Position numbers and translations under genes: made by a program
Notes under the pieces: model-generated
The model's database searches: none
Seen by the model: only the letters and a program-made list of their open reading frames with translations
What the model was told of the DNA's origin: nothing
Shown: positions 32,987-42,787 of the stretch, in pieces
Layout: every line of letters starts with the position of its first letter
How positions within the stretch are numbered: the first letter of the stretch is position 1
DNA from: a virus
IMG/VR virus record: IMGVR_UViG_3300044611_002466
Coordinates: 124,001 to 188,000 of that record
Reading direction: 5' to 3' (one strand)
Length of the DNA stretch: 64,000 bases

Positions 32987-33630
32987 GCGCCGCCGACTTC
33001 CAGGTACTCTCCTTCAAGGACCTCGCCCCCGTTACAAGCGTGGGTTTCTACTCGCAGAAGCCCCTCACTCTCGATGTGCGCGGGACCTCCTTCGTGGGCG
33101 TGGCCGCCGTGAACGTGAACGGGACGCCGGCGGCAGAGTACATCGTGCTCTCCCCCACGCGCATTCTTGTGCAGGTGCCGGAGATTGAGCTGCGCTCCCA
33201 GCTCCGATCTGTGCGGGTCATCCTGGCACGAACCGGCATGGGGGACACAGCGCTCGTCTCCTTCGACGCCATCGTTCCGGGGGCCCGTGCGACGGGCTTC
33301 ACGAAGCTGATGCAGTCGTACCTCCGCGTCCTCTTCACGAACCCGGGAGAGGACCTTGCCTACCCCTGGCTGGGCGGAGGGCTACAGCGGTTGGTGGGGA
33401 GCGCTGCATCCCCGAGCGAGCTCCGCTCCATGACGTCCACCGGAGTGAGCACCGCGGCTCAGCACCTGATCCGCCTTCAGGTCAGGAATCCTGTACTCAC
33501 AGACGCGGAGAAGTTACGGTCTGCCACGCTGCTGCAGGCTGAGCACAACGCCTCGACCGCTTCCGTCAGCGTGCGCGTCGCTCTGACCGCCGTAGACGGC
33601 ACCACCGGCAACCCCCTCGTGAGCGTGTAA
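32983..33630 (+). CDS. gp25-like baseplate wedge protein, 215 aa
   Basis: Residues about 100-215 follow the gp25/W family: TGFTKLMQSYLRVLFTNPGEDLAYPWLGGGLQRLVG, a leader followed by the 'E-x-L-x-x-P-x-x-G' step, then a helix and the closing beta strands (VSVRVALTAV). The amino 95 residues form an extra beta domain (IPT-like). gp25 proteins join wedge parts of contractile-tail baseplates. Start GTG overlaps the previous stop as GTGA. The J-like gene follows at once. Confidence 0.6.
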   Translation: MSAADFQVLSFKDLAPVTSVGFYSQKPLTLDVRGTSFVGVAAVNVNGTPAAEYIVLSPTRILVQVPEIELRSQLRSVRVILARTGMGDTALVSFDAIVPGARATGFTKLMQSYLRVLFTNPGEDLAYPWLGGGLQRLVGSAASPSELRSMTSTGVSTAAQHLIRLQVRNPVLTDAEKLRSATLLQAEHNASTASVSVRVALTAVDGTTGNPLVSV

Positions 33631-36600
33631 TGGCGAACGTCAACTCCCAGGCAGAGGCCATCCGGGACTTCCTCGTAGGACGCCTCGAGGTCTTCGATGC
33701 GAGTCTGGACACCTCCGAGGGCTCGGCGCTCTGGTCGCAAGTGGTCGCCCCCCTGTTCGAGCTCCTGGGCACGGACCCGTTCGACACCGACATCCGCACC
33801 TTCTTGAAGGACCGGGTCACGCAGGCGTTCCCCCTCGTCTCGGCACAGGACGGGGACGCGCTTGTCGACCTGCTCATCACGCCGCTCGAGGTGCTGCTCG
33901 AGCCGCTCAAGCGGGAGATTCAGATCATCCGCAAGGGCCAGTCGGTCCGGTCTTCGGAGCTGCGCCTGGAGGATGCACGCGACTTGGCGGGCAACTTCTT
34001 CGTCGACTGGCGTAGCGGAACGCGAGCCAGCGGGTCCGTGCGCATCTACTACGCGGCGCCGACGCATCTGACCATCCTGCCTACCGCCGAGTTCTCGACC
34101 GCGGGCGGGCTGCTGTTCTACCCCACACGCGCCCTGACGATGCGCCCGGAGTCGATGCTCCTCAACAAGTCGGGGGTGGAGTACTACGCCGACGTTCCGC
34201 TCACCGCGGGAACCCCGGCGCTCTCGCACAACATCGCGAAGGGCGCGATCACCAGCGTCCGGGGGGTGACCGGGTTCACCCGCCTCACCAACCTGCGCGC
34301 CTTCGAGGGAGGTGCGGATCCGGAGACCGCCGCCGAGCTGCTGGCGCGGTCCGAGACCAGCCTGACCGAGCGCACCCTCAACGTGCGTCGAGGCATCGTG
34401 GCCCGTCTCGCGAAGGACTTCGCTTCGATCGTGGATACCGAGGTCGTCGGGTACGGCGACCCGGAGATGTCGCGGGACATCATCACGGGCAGCGGCGAGG
34501 GTTCCGTCGTGGCGAGCGGCGTCTGCTTCATCGTCGGCCAGTTCGTGCTGATGTTCAGCACGTTCGAGAACCGAGGCAGGGAGGGGTCCTCGCAGATCTC
34601 GGAAGGGGACGAGATCGAGCTCAACTTCTGGAGTTTCCTGTACCAGACGGAGCTCGGGAGCGCGAACGAGAAGTTCAGGATCAACAACATCCTTTTCGAC
34701 TCCCGCAACAGCATCTCGGAGCTGCCGTCGGTTCTGCTGTTCCGGATGGACGGGGTGCCTTCAGTGGTGGCCCCCATCGCGGGCACCCTCCCGGGAGTGC
34801 TGCCCGGAGTCTTCGCAGTGGTGCGGTCCACCGGCAAGCTCGAGATCTCCGGCATCCCCGGCGGTATCCTCGACCCGGATACCCTGCGCGGGACCATCGA
34901 GATCAACGACAATGAGGTGCACATCGGAGGTCACTACGACGTGTGGCTTCGCGCTGCGACCGCCACCACCGACACGGCAACGCATGAGGCCGTGCGTTCC
35001 GAGACCGCCATCCTCGAGGGCAATGATCTGGTGTTTTCGGGAGGTAGCACCTCGTATCGACACATCGCGCACAGGCCGTACACCGTCGACAGCACGGCGT
35101 CGTTCCAGCTTGGACAGACCTTGTTCTGCGCGAGCAGCAAGGCGTCTGCGGTGATCGCCGAGGTCAGCCGGGTCGGCTCCGTCAACACGTACTACCTCTG
35201 GGAGATGAACGGGCTGGAGTTCGCCACCGGCGACTCCGTCACGGACGGGACCACCGCAGGGACGCTGCTGAGCGCGTCTTCAGTCCAGTGGGCGGACTAC
35301 GGGGTCAAGCGCGGCATGGTGCTTGCCCTGCCAGGAGGCAACGAGGAGGGCTCCTACCGCATCCTCAAGGTGGACGGGCCCTTCCTCTACTTGGACATCA
35401 ACCTCACGACCACCGGGCGTGGGCAGCTCTTCCGAGTGCTCTCGGAGGTGTCGGTCAACATCTTCGCTCCGAGGACCATCCTCATCCCGTTTGGAGCCGC
35501 CGACGGAGGGGACCTCCGGACTGTCATCGGCTCCAAGACCGCGCGCACCGCCATCAACCTGCAGGATTACGGGGTTCTCATCGGAGACACTCTCGAGATC
35601 CTCACGGGCGATGATGTGGGGTCCTACACCATCTCGGCGTGGGACACGACGTACGGCGGGCAGGGGGCTGTGCTCAGCTCCACCATGACGGCGACGAACT
35701 CATCGGTGCACTACCAGGTGTACCGGATGCAACAGCCGGTACAACGACCGCTGCTGCGGGTAATGCCTGATGGAGTCGTGCTTCTGGATCGGGACGGACA
35801 GGACAGCGGCTACAAGATCCCGAATGCGACCCCCGTAGACGTGCGCCCCGTGCATGCGTTCTCGGGAGCGAAGCCCATCTCCGAGGGCCTCAACGGCTTC
35901 GTGTTGATGGATCCCGGCAGCGGGTGGGCCCCCAGCGCGGACTACACCGTCGACATCGACACGTACGACTGGGCTGGCTGGACGGGCGGGGACTTCGAGT
36001 CGTTCTACGCGGGCGGCAGGTTCCGCCGCGCCGTCACAGACGGGGCGCTCAGCAGCACGGGCGGCTACGTCGCGGTCATCTCCGTACACGGCAGCTCCGG
36101 GCAGATGTACCTGGACTCCAACCTGCCGGAGGCAGCCAAGAACTTCCTCGGCGACATGCGAGAGTGGTTCCTGCGAGTCATCGCCGCCTTCGGTTTCGGC
36201 GGGGACGCAGAGGAGCTGGTGACGGCCCTCAGCCCGCTCAAGTTCGGACCGAACACGGACACCGCCCTCCCCCTCCTCATGCAGTTCGAGATCGTCCTCC
36301 CGTTCGAGATCTTCGACGGGTGCAACAACGTGTACGTCGCCCTCCCGGAGTTCGACTGGGAGAACGAGTTCGCGGTCTCGGACACCTTCGGAGAAGCCCT
36401 CGGACGCCTCAGCGACGGAGCGCTGGTCGGACGCGACCCCGCGTTGCTGCAGGCGTCCCCTGGGGACGTGCTCACGGTGACCAGCGGGCTGAACGCGGGG
36501 GCGTACGTCATCGAGAGCGTGCAGACCTACGCGCTGGTCAACGCGCGAGCGGTGGTCGATGGCGGCGGGGCGATCGATCTCAGCAGCGCCTACAAGGTCG

Positions 36601-39600
36601 GCTTGGTGGTGATCCGGGACGAGTTCCCGGTGCCCGCGTTCCAGGGACTCAACGAGTTCTTCAGCGACGGCGCGACCCCCTGGAGCGTGCCCGCGGTCGC
36701 GGATCTGCCCTTCTCTGTGGCGGACGCAGACGGCAACCCCGTGGACGGGTGGGTCTGGGTGGAGAAGGCCGCCGAGTGGCTCTTCCAGACGCTGAACGCC
36801 CTGGGCTTCGACTTGCCTTCGGGCGTGAGCCTGGATGTCCCGGGGACGCTGAAGGCGCTGTGGCAGATGCTCTTCAGCTCCTACTCCGTGAACCGCCCCA
36901 CGGCGCCCCAGTACCTGCGCATGTACTTCCAGGAGCCCACCAGCTGCACGACGTACGCCCCGCAGGCCTGCGCCAGGTACCAGTGGGCCGCTCCGCTGCC
37001 CGTACCGGCCACGGCGCTCACGGGTGTCGACCTCACGCTCCCGCTTCCCGACCTCGAGGACCTTGTGGTCTCCTTGGAATGCGAGCGACTCACCGGGGCC
37101 GTTCCGCTCACCGGGACCCTCACGGCCGACTTCAACACGGCGGCCACGCTGGAGGAGCTCGCCGGACTCCTCCAGGCACTCCTCGACCCTACCGAGCTGT
37201 ACGTGGTCTTCTCGGGCCCGGCGACGGCGACGGGCGCGCTCTCCGTCACCCAGGCGATCGGCGGGATCGACGAGTACCTGTACCTCTCCGCGATCAGCCT
37301 GACAGCGGGGTTCCGCGTTCTGGGCTTCTACGGACCCACCCCGGCCAAGTTCCCCGAGTTCGACACGACGACTGCGTGTACAACCCCGTACGAGCGGATC
37401 ACTTGCGACGTAGGCACTCTTCTCGCGTTCGACATCGCAGTCGAGACCACCCTCACGCACATCGTGCCCTCCGCCGTGTTCGGCACCGCGTTCCAGATCG
37501 GAGAGACAGTCACGGGCGGGACGTCCTCGGCGACAGGGACGGTCTGGGCCTTCTTCGACGACACGTCGAACGCGAACATCGGGCATCTGTGGGTCGCCGC
37601 GGTCTCCGGTACCTTCGCGGCAGGGGAAGTCGTCACGGGTGCGCTCTCCGGTGCCACATGCACGATCGGTACGGCGACGGCGGATGCCTCCTGGCTCCGC
37701 CAGAACGTACGGGACCAAGTGGACGACGTGACACGCACCTTCGAGGAGTGGGCGGAGCTCTTCACCACGGCGCTCCTGGACGCAGTGCTGGAGAACCTCG
37801 GCGGACCCACCTACCAGGCTGACTTCGACATCGCGCGGTACTCGGCGTCGCTCGCCGTCTCGATGGAGTTCGTGGATCAGTCCGGCACCGGTGCCGGGCC
37901 TGGGCGCTACGAGATCACCATCTACGACGCGACGTACACGCTTGTGGTGCGCTCGATCAGCGTGAGCTCCCCGTCGAACACCTCGTTGACCGACTTCGCG
38001 ATCATCTACATCAACCCCACGCTGCCGGCTCTGAGCACTGGAGGGGTGCTTCTTGGTGTGGACTACAGCCCGGCCACGTACATCCCCACGTTCACGACAA
38101 ACGACGGGACCGTCGAGGTGGTCATCGCCCCGGAGCTCACCTACTGGGAGGCCCTGGAGTTCAAGACAGCCGTGTGCGACCTCATCGACGACGAGGACTT
38201 CGAGGCGGCCGCCCAGGCGCTCAACGCGCGCGCCGACTGGACGAGGGCTGACGACGTCCGCCATCTCTTCTGGTCCTCCACTGGCTCGGCGCTGCGCCTA
38301 CGCGGCATCGTCGGTGGCGAGGCCTCCGAACTCTCCGCGGACGAGTACGCGACGATCCTCGGGTTCCCGGTCTCGGGGGCGCCCCTCGCCATCTCCGCTT
38401 TCGGAACCACGCCGACCTCCTGGGTGGCGCAGGGCAACACGGAGGCAGGCCCGTTGGTGGCGGCCTTCGAGCACCCGACGCCTCCGTCTCTCTTCGTCGG
38501 CACGGCCGGCGCCGTCGAGTTGCTCTTCACGCCCTCGAGCGAGGCCGACGCTTACCAGGTCTTCCCCGCCCAGCCGATCGGGGCTACGGGCACTGCCGCG
38601 ACGGGCCTCCCGCGGGACATCGTGATCGGCACCCCCTACGAAGGGCAGCTGGCGGCGGAGTGCGTGTTCACGGACGACTCGTACTCGTCACTCCTGGAGC
38701 TCGACGTGCGCGAGGAATCGGACCGCCTGCTCGTGCATGAGCAGCGTCGGTTCCTCGAGCACACCGACTACACGGCGCTGGACACGGACATCTCCGGGGA
38801 CCGTGTCGTAGCGGTTGTCACGGCGTTCGGGTCGAACTCGGTGCGCCTGCTGGACCTCGGGGAGAGTAGCGAGTTCACCTTCCTCGCCCCCAACAGCGGC
38901 CTGGAGTTCGACCAAGTGCAGGTGGGGGACGTCCTCTTCATCGAGGAAGGCGACGACGAGGGGGGCTTCACGGTCCTCGAGCGCTCGGCGACAGCCCTCA
39001 CGCTCGACAGGAGCCTCACGTCGAGCACCGAGCGTGTCTACCGCTTCGGCGGGGACGGCGTTCTGGTGGTGGACACGGAAGACGCGCTGTTCTCCTCTGC
39101 CGACGCCCGCTTCACGAGCGACGACATCGGCCGCTACCTGACCATCTGGGCATCGAACCGCGGGGGCACCGACGGGAGCTACCGAATCACGGCTGTGGAC
39201 TCCGGCGGCTCCTCGTGCACTCTCGAGACCGACGTCTTCGCCGAAGAAGAGAGCGGGGTGCACTGGGCGATCGTAAAGGCCCCGGCAGACACGCTCGGGG
39301 CCTCCAAGATCGAGGGACGCACCGCGCTCGTCGGAGTCCGACCCATTCGCGTCTACGCCGGCACGCCCGCCGAGCTCCGCGTTGTGCGCGTGTCGCCCAC
39401 TCTTGTACGCGCGGCGTCTGTGGTCCTCACCTCGCTCACCTCGTCGGGCTCGGTTCCCCGCAGCGGGGTGCGCCAGCCCTACCGATTCACCCGTCCGGGG
39501 GCACAGCACATCTCGTCGACGGCCATGGGCGGTCAGCGAGAGCGGGGGCTCTACTACTTCGACGTCCTCGCCAGTTCCCTGGGCGGGAGCGAGTACTACA

Positions 39601-40283
39601 ACATCCCCGAGCGCACGAAGGTGGAGCCGGTCTTCGGCACGTACGACAGTCACGGCTACAGGATCGACGTGGATGACAACCGCTTCACCTTCTCCACGAA
39701 GGAGGAAGCGGTGCTCGTGATGTCGGCGGTGTTCTTGCCCGCGGGGCTGGATGATGTGCCCGGCAACTTGATCGCGGTCAGCGACCAAAGCGTGCGCTTC
39801 GACTACGAGTACGTGCCGGTCGTCGCGGAGGTGCAGGGCCTGCTGACGTCCGAGGTTGATCGCGTTCTCTGCGCAAACGCGCTCGCACGGCACTTCCTGC
39901 CCGCGTACGTGTCCCTTGACGTCAGCTACACGGGGGGCAACAACGCCACCACCGTGACCGCCGCGCTCCAGGGCGCGATCAACGGGATGAGCGCGATCGA
40001 GGAGCTCGACCTCTCAAAGCTCGAGCGAGTCCTGCACCGGAACGGGGTCAACCAGTACGACCACCCCATCACGCTCACCACCCTCACCCACGACCTGGAT
40101 CGAAGGATCGTGGGTACGCAGGCAGAGGGTGTGATCAACGACAGCAACATCGCGTACAACGGTACCAACCGCACGACGTTCTTCATCGCTGGCGCCGACG
40201 CATCCTCCGGCGAGGAGGCGACCCTCCCCCCTGGCGCGCGGATTCGGTTGACGCGGGGCTCCACGCGCTCCACCTTCAGGTGA
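33630..40283 (+). CDS. Giant baseplate J-like wedge protein, 2217 aa
   Basis: Residues 1-290 follow the baseplate J pattern: disordered helix, then SGTRASGSVRIYYAAPTHLTI, and PETAAELLARSETSLTERTLNVRRGI, DTEVVGYGDPEMSRDI. The last 150 residues also fit the J-family end (VSLDVSYTG, a helix with IEELDLSKLERVLHRNGV). Between are about 1700 residues of beta repeats, several of the form 'G-D-x-L-x-x-x-x-G-x-x-x-G-x-Y-x-I'. Usual J proteins are 350-500 aa, so this one is a four- to fivefold enlargement. It should build the wedge and perhaps its own extended arm. Confidence 0.7.
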   Translation: MANVNSQAEAIRDFLVGRLEVFDASLDTSEGSALWSQVVAPLFELLGTDPFDTDIRTFLKDRVTQAFPLVSAQDGDALVDLLITPLEVLLEPLKREIQIIRKGQSVRSSELRLEDARDLAGNFFVDWRSGTRASGSVRIYYAAPTHLTILPTAEFSTAGGLLFYPTRALTMRPESMLLNKSGVEYYADVPLTAGTPALSHNIAKGAITSVRGVTGFTRLTNLRAFEGGADPETAAELLARSETSLTERTLNVRRGIVARLAKDFASIVDTEVVGYGDPEMSRDIITGSGEGSVVASGVCFIVGQFVLMFSTFENRGREGSSQISEGDEIELNFWSFLYQTELGSANEKFRINNILFDSRNSISELPSVLLFRMDGVPSVVAPIAGTLPGVLPGVFAVVRSTGKLEISGIPGGILDPDTLRGTIEINDNEVHIGGHYDVWLRAATATTDTATHEAVRSETAILEGNDLVFSGGSTSYRHIAHRPYTVDSTASFQLGQTLFCASSKASAVIAEVSRVGSVNTYYLWEMNGLEFATGDSVTDGTTAGTLLSASSVQWADYGVKRGMVLALPGGNEEGSYRILKVDGPFLYLDINLTTTGRGQLFRVLSEVSVNIFAPRTILIPFGAADGGDLRTVIGSKTARTAINLQDYGVLIGDTLEILTGDDVGSYTISAWDTTYGGQGAVLSSTMTATNSSVHYQVYRMQQPVQRPLLRVMPDGVVLLDRDGQDSGYKIPNATPVDVRPVHAFSGAKPISEGLNGFVLMDPGSGWAPSADYTVDIDTYDWAGWTGGDFESFYAGGRFRRAVTDGALSSTGGYVAVISVHGSSGQMYLDSNLPEAAKNFLGDMREWFLRVIAAFGFGGDAEELVTALSPLKFGPNTDTALPLLMQFEIVLPFEIFDGCNNVYVALPEFDWENEFAVSDTFGEALGRLSDGALVGRDPALLQASPGDVLTVTSGLNAGAYVIESVQTYALVNARAVVDGGGAIDLSSAYKVGLVVIRDEFPVPAFQGLNEFFSDGATPWSVPAVADLPFSVADADGNPVDGWVWVEKAAEWLFQTLNALGFDLPSGVSLDVPGTLKALWQMLFSSYSVNRPTAPQYLRMYFQEPTSCTTYAPQACARYQWAAPLPVPATALTGVDLTLPLPDLEDLVVSLECERLTGAVPLTGTLTADFNTAATLEELAGLLQALLDPTELYVVFSGPATATGALSVTQAIGGIDEYLYLSAISLTAGFRVLGFYGPTPAKFPEFDTTTACTTPYERITCDVGTLLAFDIAVETTLTHIVPSAVFGTAFQIGETVTGGTSSATGTVWAFFDDTSNANIGHLWVAAVSGTFAAGEVVTGALSGATCTIGTATADASWLRQNVRDQVDDVTRTFEEWAELFTTALLDAVLENLGGPTYQADFDIARYSASLAVSMEFVDQSGTGAGPGRYEITIYDATYTLVVRSISVSSPSNTSLTDFAIIYINPTLPALSTGGVLLGVDYSPATYIPTFTTNDGTVEVVIAPELTYWEALEFKTAVCDLIDDEDFEAAAQALNARADWTRADDVRHLFWSSTGSALRLRGIVGGEASELSADEYATILGFPVSGAPLAISAFGTTPTSWVAQGNTEAGPLVAAFEHPTPPSLFVGTAGAVELLFTPSSEADAYQVFPAQPIGATGTAATGLPRDIVIGTPYEGQLAAECVFTDDSYSSLLELDVREESDRLLVHEQRRFLEHTDYTALDTDISGDRVVAVVTAFGSNSVRLLDLGESSEFTFLAPNSGLEFDQVQVGDVLFIEEGDDEGGFTVLERSATALTLDRSLTSSTERVYRFGGDGVLVVDTEDALFSSADARFTSDDIGRYLTIWASNRGGTDGSYRITAVDSGGSSCTLETDVFAEEESGVHWAIVKAPADTLGASKIEGRTALVGVRPIRVYAGTPAELRVVRVSPTLVRAASVVLTSLTSSGSVPRSGVRQPYRFTRPGAQHISSTAMGGQRERGLYYFDVLASSLGGSEYYNIPERTKVEPVFGTYDSHGYRIDVDDNRFTFSTKEEAVLVMSAVFLPAGLDDVPGNLIAVSDQSVRFDYEYVPVVAEVQGLLTSEVDRVLCANALARHFLPAYVSLDVSYTGGNNATTVTAALQGAINGMSAIEELDLSKLERVLHRNGVNQYDHPITLTTLTHDLDRRIVGTQAEGVINDSNIAYNGTNRTTFFIAGADASSGEEATLPPGARIRLTRGSTRSTFR

Positions 40284-40518
40284 TGAGTCCATGCACGCGG
40301 CAGTGTCCGACGTAGCACACCCCCTCCCCGTCGAAGACGGCGGAGGGGTCAGAGGGTGTGCGGGGCTCCAGGGCCATGCCGCACTCGTCCCGCGGGCACC
40401 TACGCCGCGTGATCGCCGCGCGGCGGGCGTGGTCCACCCGTTGACGGACTTCGTTGGTAGGAGCGTGGCCCTTCAGAAGGTCGCGCAGCTCGTCTTGCCG
40501 GAGTACCTGTACGTCCAT
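40276..40518 (-). CDS. Antisense small zinc-binding protein, 80 aa
   Basis: A minus-strand gene inside the plus tail operon. It has a basic helical amino part (LRQDELRDLLKGHAPTNEVRQRVDHARRAA) and then C-x4-C ... C-x4-C-x2-H (CPRDECGMA, CYVGHCRVHG), a likely zinc site. GGGGG lies upstream of the ATG at 40518; two ATGs further upstream are alternatives. Its ATG and that of the plus gene at 40517 share a CATG, so the two starts are head to head. The stop overlaps the 2217 aa gene by 8 bases. A plus-strand frame over the same bases has weaker protein character. Confidence 0.5.
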   Translation of the reverse strand: MDVQVLRQDELRDLLKGHAPTNEVRQRVDHARRAAITRRRCPRDECGMALEPRTPSDPSAVFDGEGVCYVGHCRVHGLIT

Positions 40519-42787
40519 GACTACCCCCATCATCTCGAACCGACGACCTGATGAAGGCGACGTCGATGTCTCCATTGATACCCCGTTTCGTTTCGGGGTT
40601 CGAGACCTGGAGACGCGTGCCGACCTGACCACCGTGTACTGCTCGGTCACCTACGCGAGGGCGGTCTACCTTCCTGCGGAGCTCCCAGCCCTTGACGAGG
40701 CGCTACTCGCTGCGGGGGCGTCTCTGTACTTCGGCGTGTTCGACGACGCAGCTGGAGCCGTGAACCCGGGGGATCCCTGCGACCAGTCGATTGAGGAGGT
40801 GGGGTCGGACTCGGTTTACCGCATCGAGAAGTCGAGCGCGGACTTCTCCGCCCAGGAGGGGATGCTCTACATCACCCTGCCCGCCCAGAACCTGCCAGGG
40901 CCGTACACGCTCAAGGTTCACCTGGATCTGGCCGCTGTGACGCCGGCGACAGCCACGTACACCACGCACACCGACTTCGTAGGGGTCGTTGTCGGACTGG
41001 TCTACTGGCCAGAGAACACAGGAATCTTCCTGCTCTTCCGCGATGACGGCACGAAGCGCATCTCGGTTGTGGGACCTGCCACCGATGGCGTGGGCGCGCG
41101 GATCGTGGAGACCGAGGCGGTCTACGACTGGGCAGTGCCAGCCGTCTACTCGATCTACCTGGACCCCACGGTGTTTCGGCGAAGAGCTCTCGTGTGCGCC
41201 ACCGATGCTGACGGGGTGGAGACGGTTCTCGCGGAGATCGACCTTGACGAGCTCAACGAGTTCCTGCCCTCCGTCCGCATGGGCAACCTCTACGCCGAGA
41301 ACTCCCCGGAGGGAGTCACAGCAGTGATGGGACTCGACAGTGTCAACCAGGGGGACTACCTCGACATCTACGGCGCCTCCTTCGCCAACTACGGGAAGGT
41401 CCTCCTCGTCGGCGGGAACCAAACCGCCTCCAGCCTGGTGGAGACGCTGCCCACCGAGTTGATTGAGGTCATCGGGGCGGAAGGGGCGAGCGAATGGGCG
41501 TCGTCCGGGAGCTTCGAGGAAGAGAGCACTGCGACTGCATTGCACATCGCCGCCAGCACCGGGCCCGCGGCGAAGACACGCGAGGAGGTCGACATCACGG
41601 CGACCTCCTGGCTGCTCGTAGGCACCTTCACGGCCCGCAACGCGGTGCACGCCGGTTCGTACAGCACCGGGATGGGCTTCCTCGTGGAGGACGGGACGCG
41701 TCAGGTCAAGCTGACCCTCCTGGACAACTTCACGAGAACCACCGTGGGAATCGAGGACGGCACCCTCGACGAGGACGACTCCTTCACCGGCTACGCTCTC
41801 CCGGTGGACGACGTCGACTGGGGCAAGGACGTCTTCTTCACCCTTCTTGGCTCCCTCACTGGAGGGAGGGACGCGATCCGGCTCTTCATCGGGACGGAGG
41901 ACGTCGTCCCCGCGGCATCGGTGGTGTACCAGGCCACCGACTACGTCGCCACGACCGAGTCGCGGGTCTCGTTCGGGTTCATCGACACCGGCTCCTTCTC
42001 CGGAGACTTCTACCTCGTCGGCCTGTGGATGATCCCGTACGGGTTCTTCTACGAGGGCTCCGAGGCCGCATACCCCGACGCCCAGGGCTGGACGCGGACG
42101 GCGTCTACGGGGTCTCGCACGCTCGGGACGTCCTCGATGGAGGTGGACTGCACCGCCGCGGGAGCCTACGACATCTACTCCGTCGAGGACCTCACCTACG
42201 ACGTGACCTCGGGGGCCTCCGCCTTCATCAAGATCAAGGTGCTCGGGTGGACCGATGCAGTCGGCGCTGCGGACCCGCTGCGCTCGGAGTTCGGACCCGT
42301 CCTGGTGCTCCGCACGGGGGTCACGGGTGCAGGGCTCCGCTTCGTCGTGAACGACGACGGGACGGCCTATGTATTCTTGTCGAATGAGGAGTCGGACTAC
42401 GCCAACGTGCTCGCGCAGAATGCCGCGGGGGTGGCCATCTCCGCCGAGATCGATCTCAGCGTGGAGCATGTCTTCCTGCTCGACGTGAAGCCCCTCCAGT
42501 ACGTCAGGCTCTACATCGACTACGCCACCACCCCCGCGATTGAGGAGGGGTGGCCGGCCTCAACGCTCCTGCGGTCTCTGCCCTCGAACATGCCAGAGGA
42601 CGCCGTCATCGCCTTCGGGTCGCTGGACGAGAGCGCGGGGGTGGCCTGCGAGATCTCCTTCCTGCGCGGCGGCATCGGAAGAGGCTATGACATCAAGGCG
42701 ACCCTCTCCGTGTCCGAGGCGGAGATGCAGGCCTCGGTTTACGGCAGCACCGCGGACGTGTACATCGACGCCCAGGACGAGGACTGA
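40517..42787 (+). CDS. Fibre- or baseplate-arm protein, 756 aa
   Basis: All-beta protein with repeated jelly-roll-like segments (for example RVSFGFIDTGSFSGDFYLVGLW and SAFIKIKVLGWTDAVGAADPLR), typical of concanavalin-like carbohydrate-binding modules in tail fibres. I start at the ATG at 40517; upstream codons in this frame are shadow. Adjacent to the next gene without a gap. Confidence 0.5.
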   Translation: MTTPIISNRRPDEGDVDVSIDTPFRFGVRDLETRADLTTVYCSVTYARAVYLPAELPALDEALLAAGASLYFGVFDDAAGAVNPGDPCDQSIEEVGSDSVYRIEKSSADFSAQEGMLYITLPAQNLPGPYTLKVHLDLAAVTPATATYTTHTDFVGVVVGLVYWPENTGIFLLFRDDGTKRISVVGPATDGVGARIVETEAVYDWAVPAVYSIYLDPTVFRRRALVCATDADGVETVLAEIDLDELNEFLPSVRMGNLYAENSPEGVTAVMGLDSVNQGDYLDIYGASFANYGKVLLVGGNQTASSLVETLPTELIEVIGAEGASEWASSGSFEEESTATALHIAASTGPAAKTREEVDITATSWLLVGTFTARNAVHAGSYSTGMGFLVEDGTRQVKLTLLDNFTRTTVGIEDGTLDEDDSFTGYALPVDDVDWGKDVFFTLLGSLTGGRDAIRLFIGTEDVVPAASVVYQATDYVATTESRVSFGFIDTGSFSGDFYLVGLWMIPYGFFYEGSEAAYPDAQGWTRTASTGSRTLGTSSMEVDCTAAGAYDIYSVEDLTYDVTSGASAFIKIKVLGWTDAVGAADPLRSEFGPVLVLRTGVTGAGLRFVVNDDGTAYVFLSNEESDYANVLAQNAAGVAISAEIDLSVEHVFLLDVKPLQYVRLYIDYATTPAIEEGWPASTLLRSLPSNMPEDAVIAFGSLDESAGVACEISFLRGGIGRGYDIKATLSVSEAEMQASVYGSTADVYIDAQDED

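Noticed and set aside
35700-38264. Open frame of about 850 codons on the minus strand under the J-like gene
   Set aside because: Same reason: a shadow of the plus gene, biased to R, G and D, without start signals.
40291-40551. Plus-strand frame over the antisense gene
   Set aside because: It lacks a ribosome site and recognisable pattern, while the minus frame has a Cys-His cluster.
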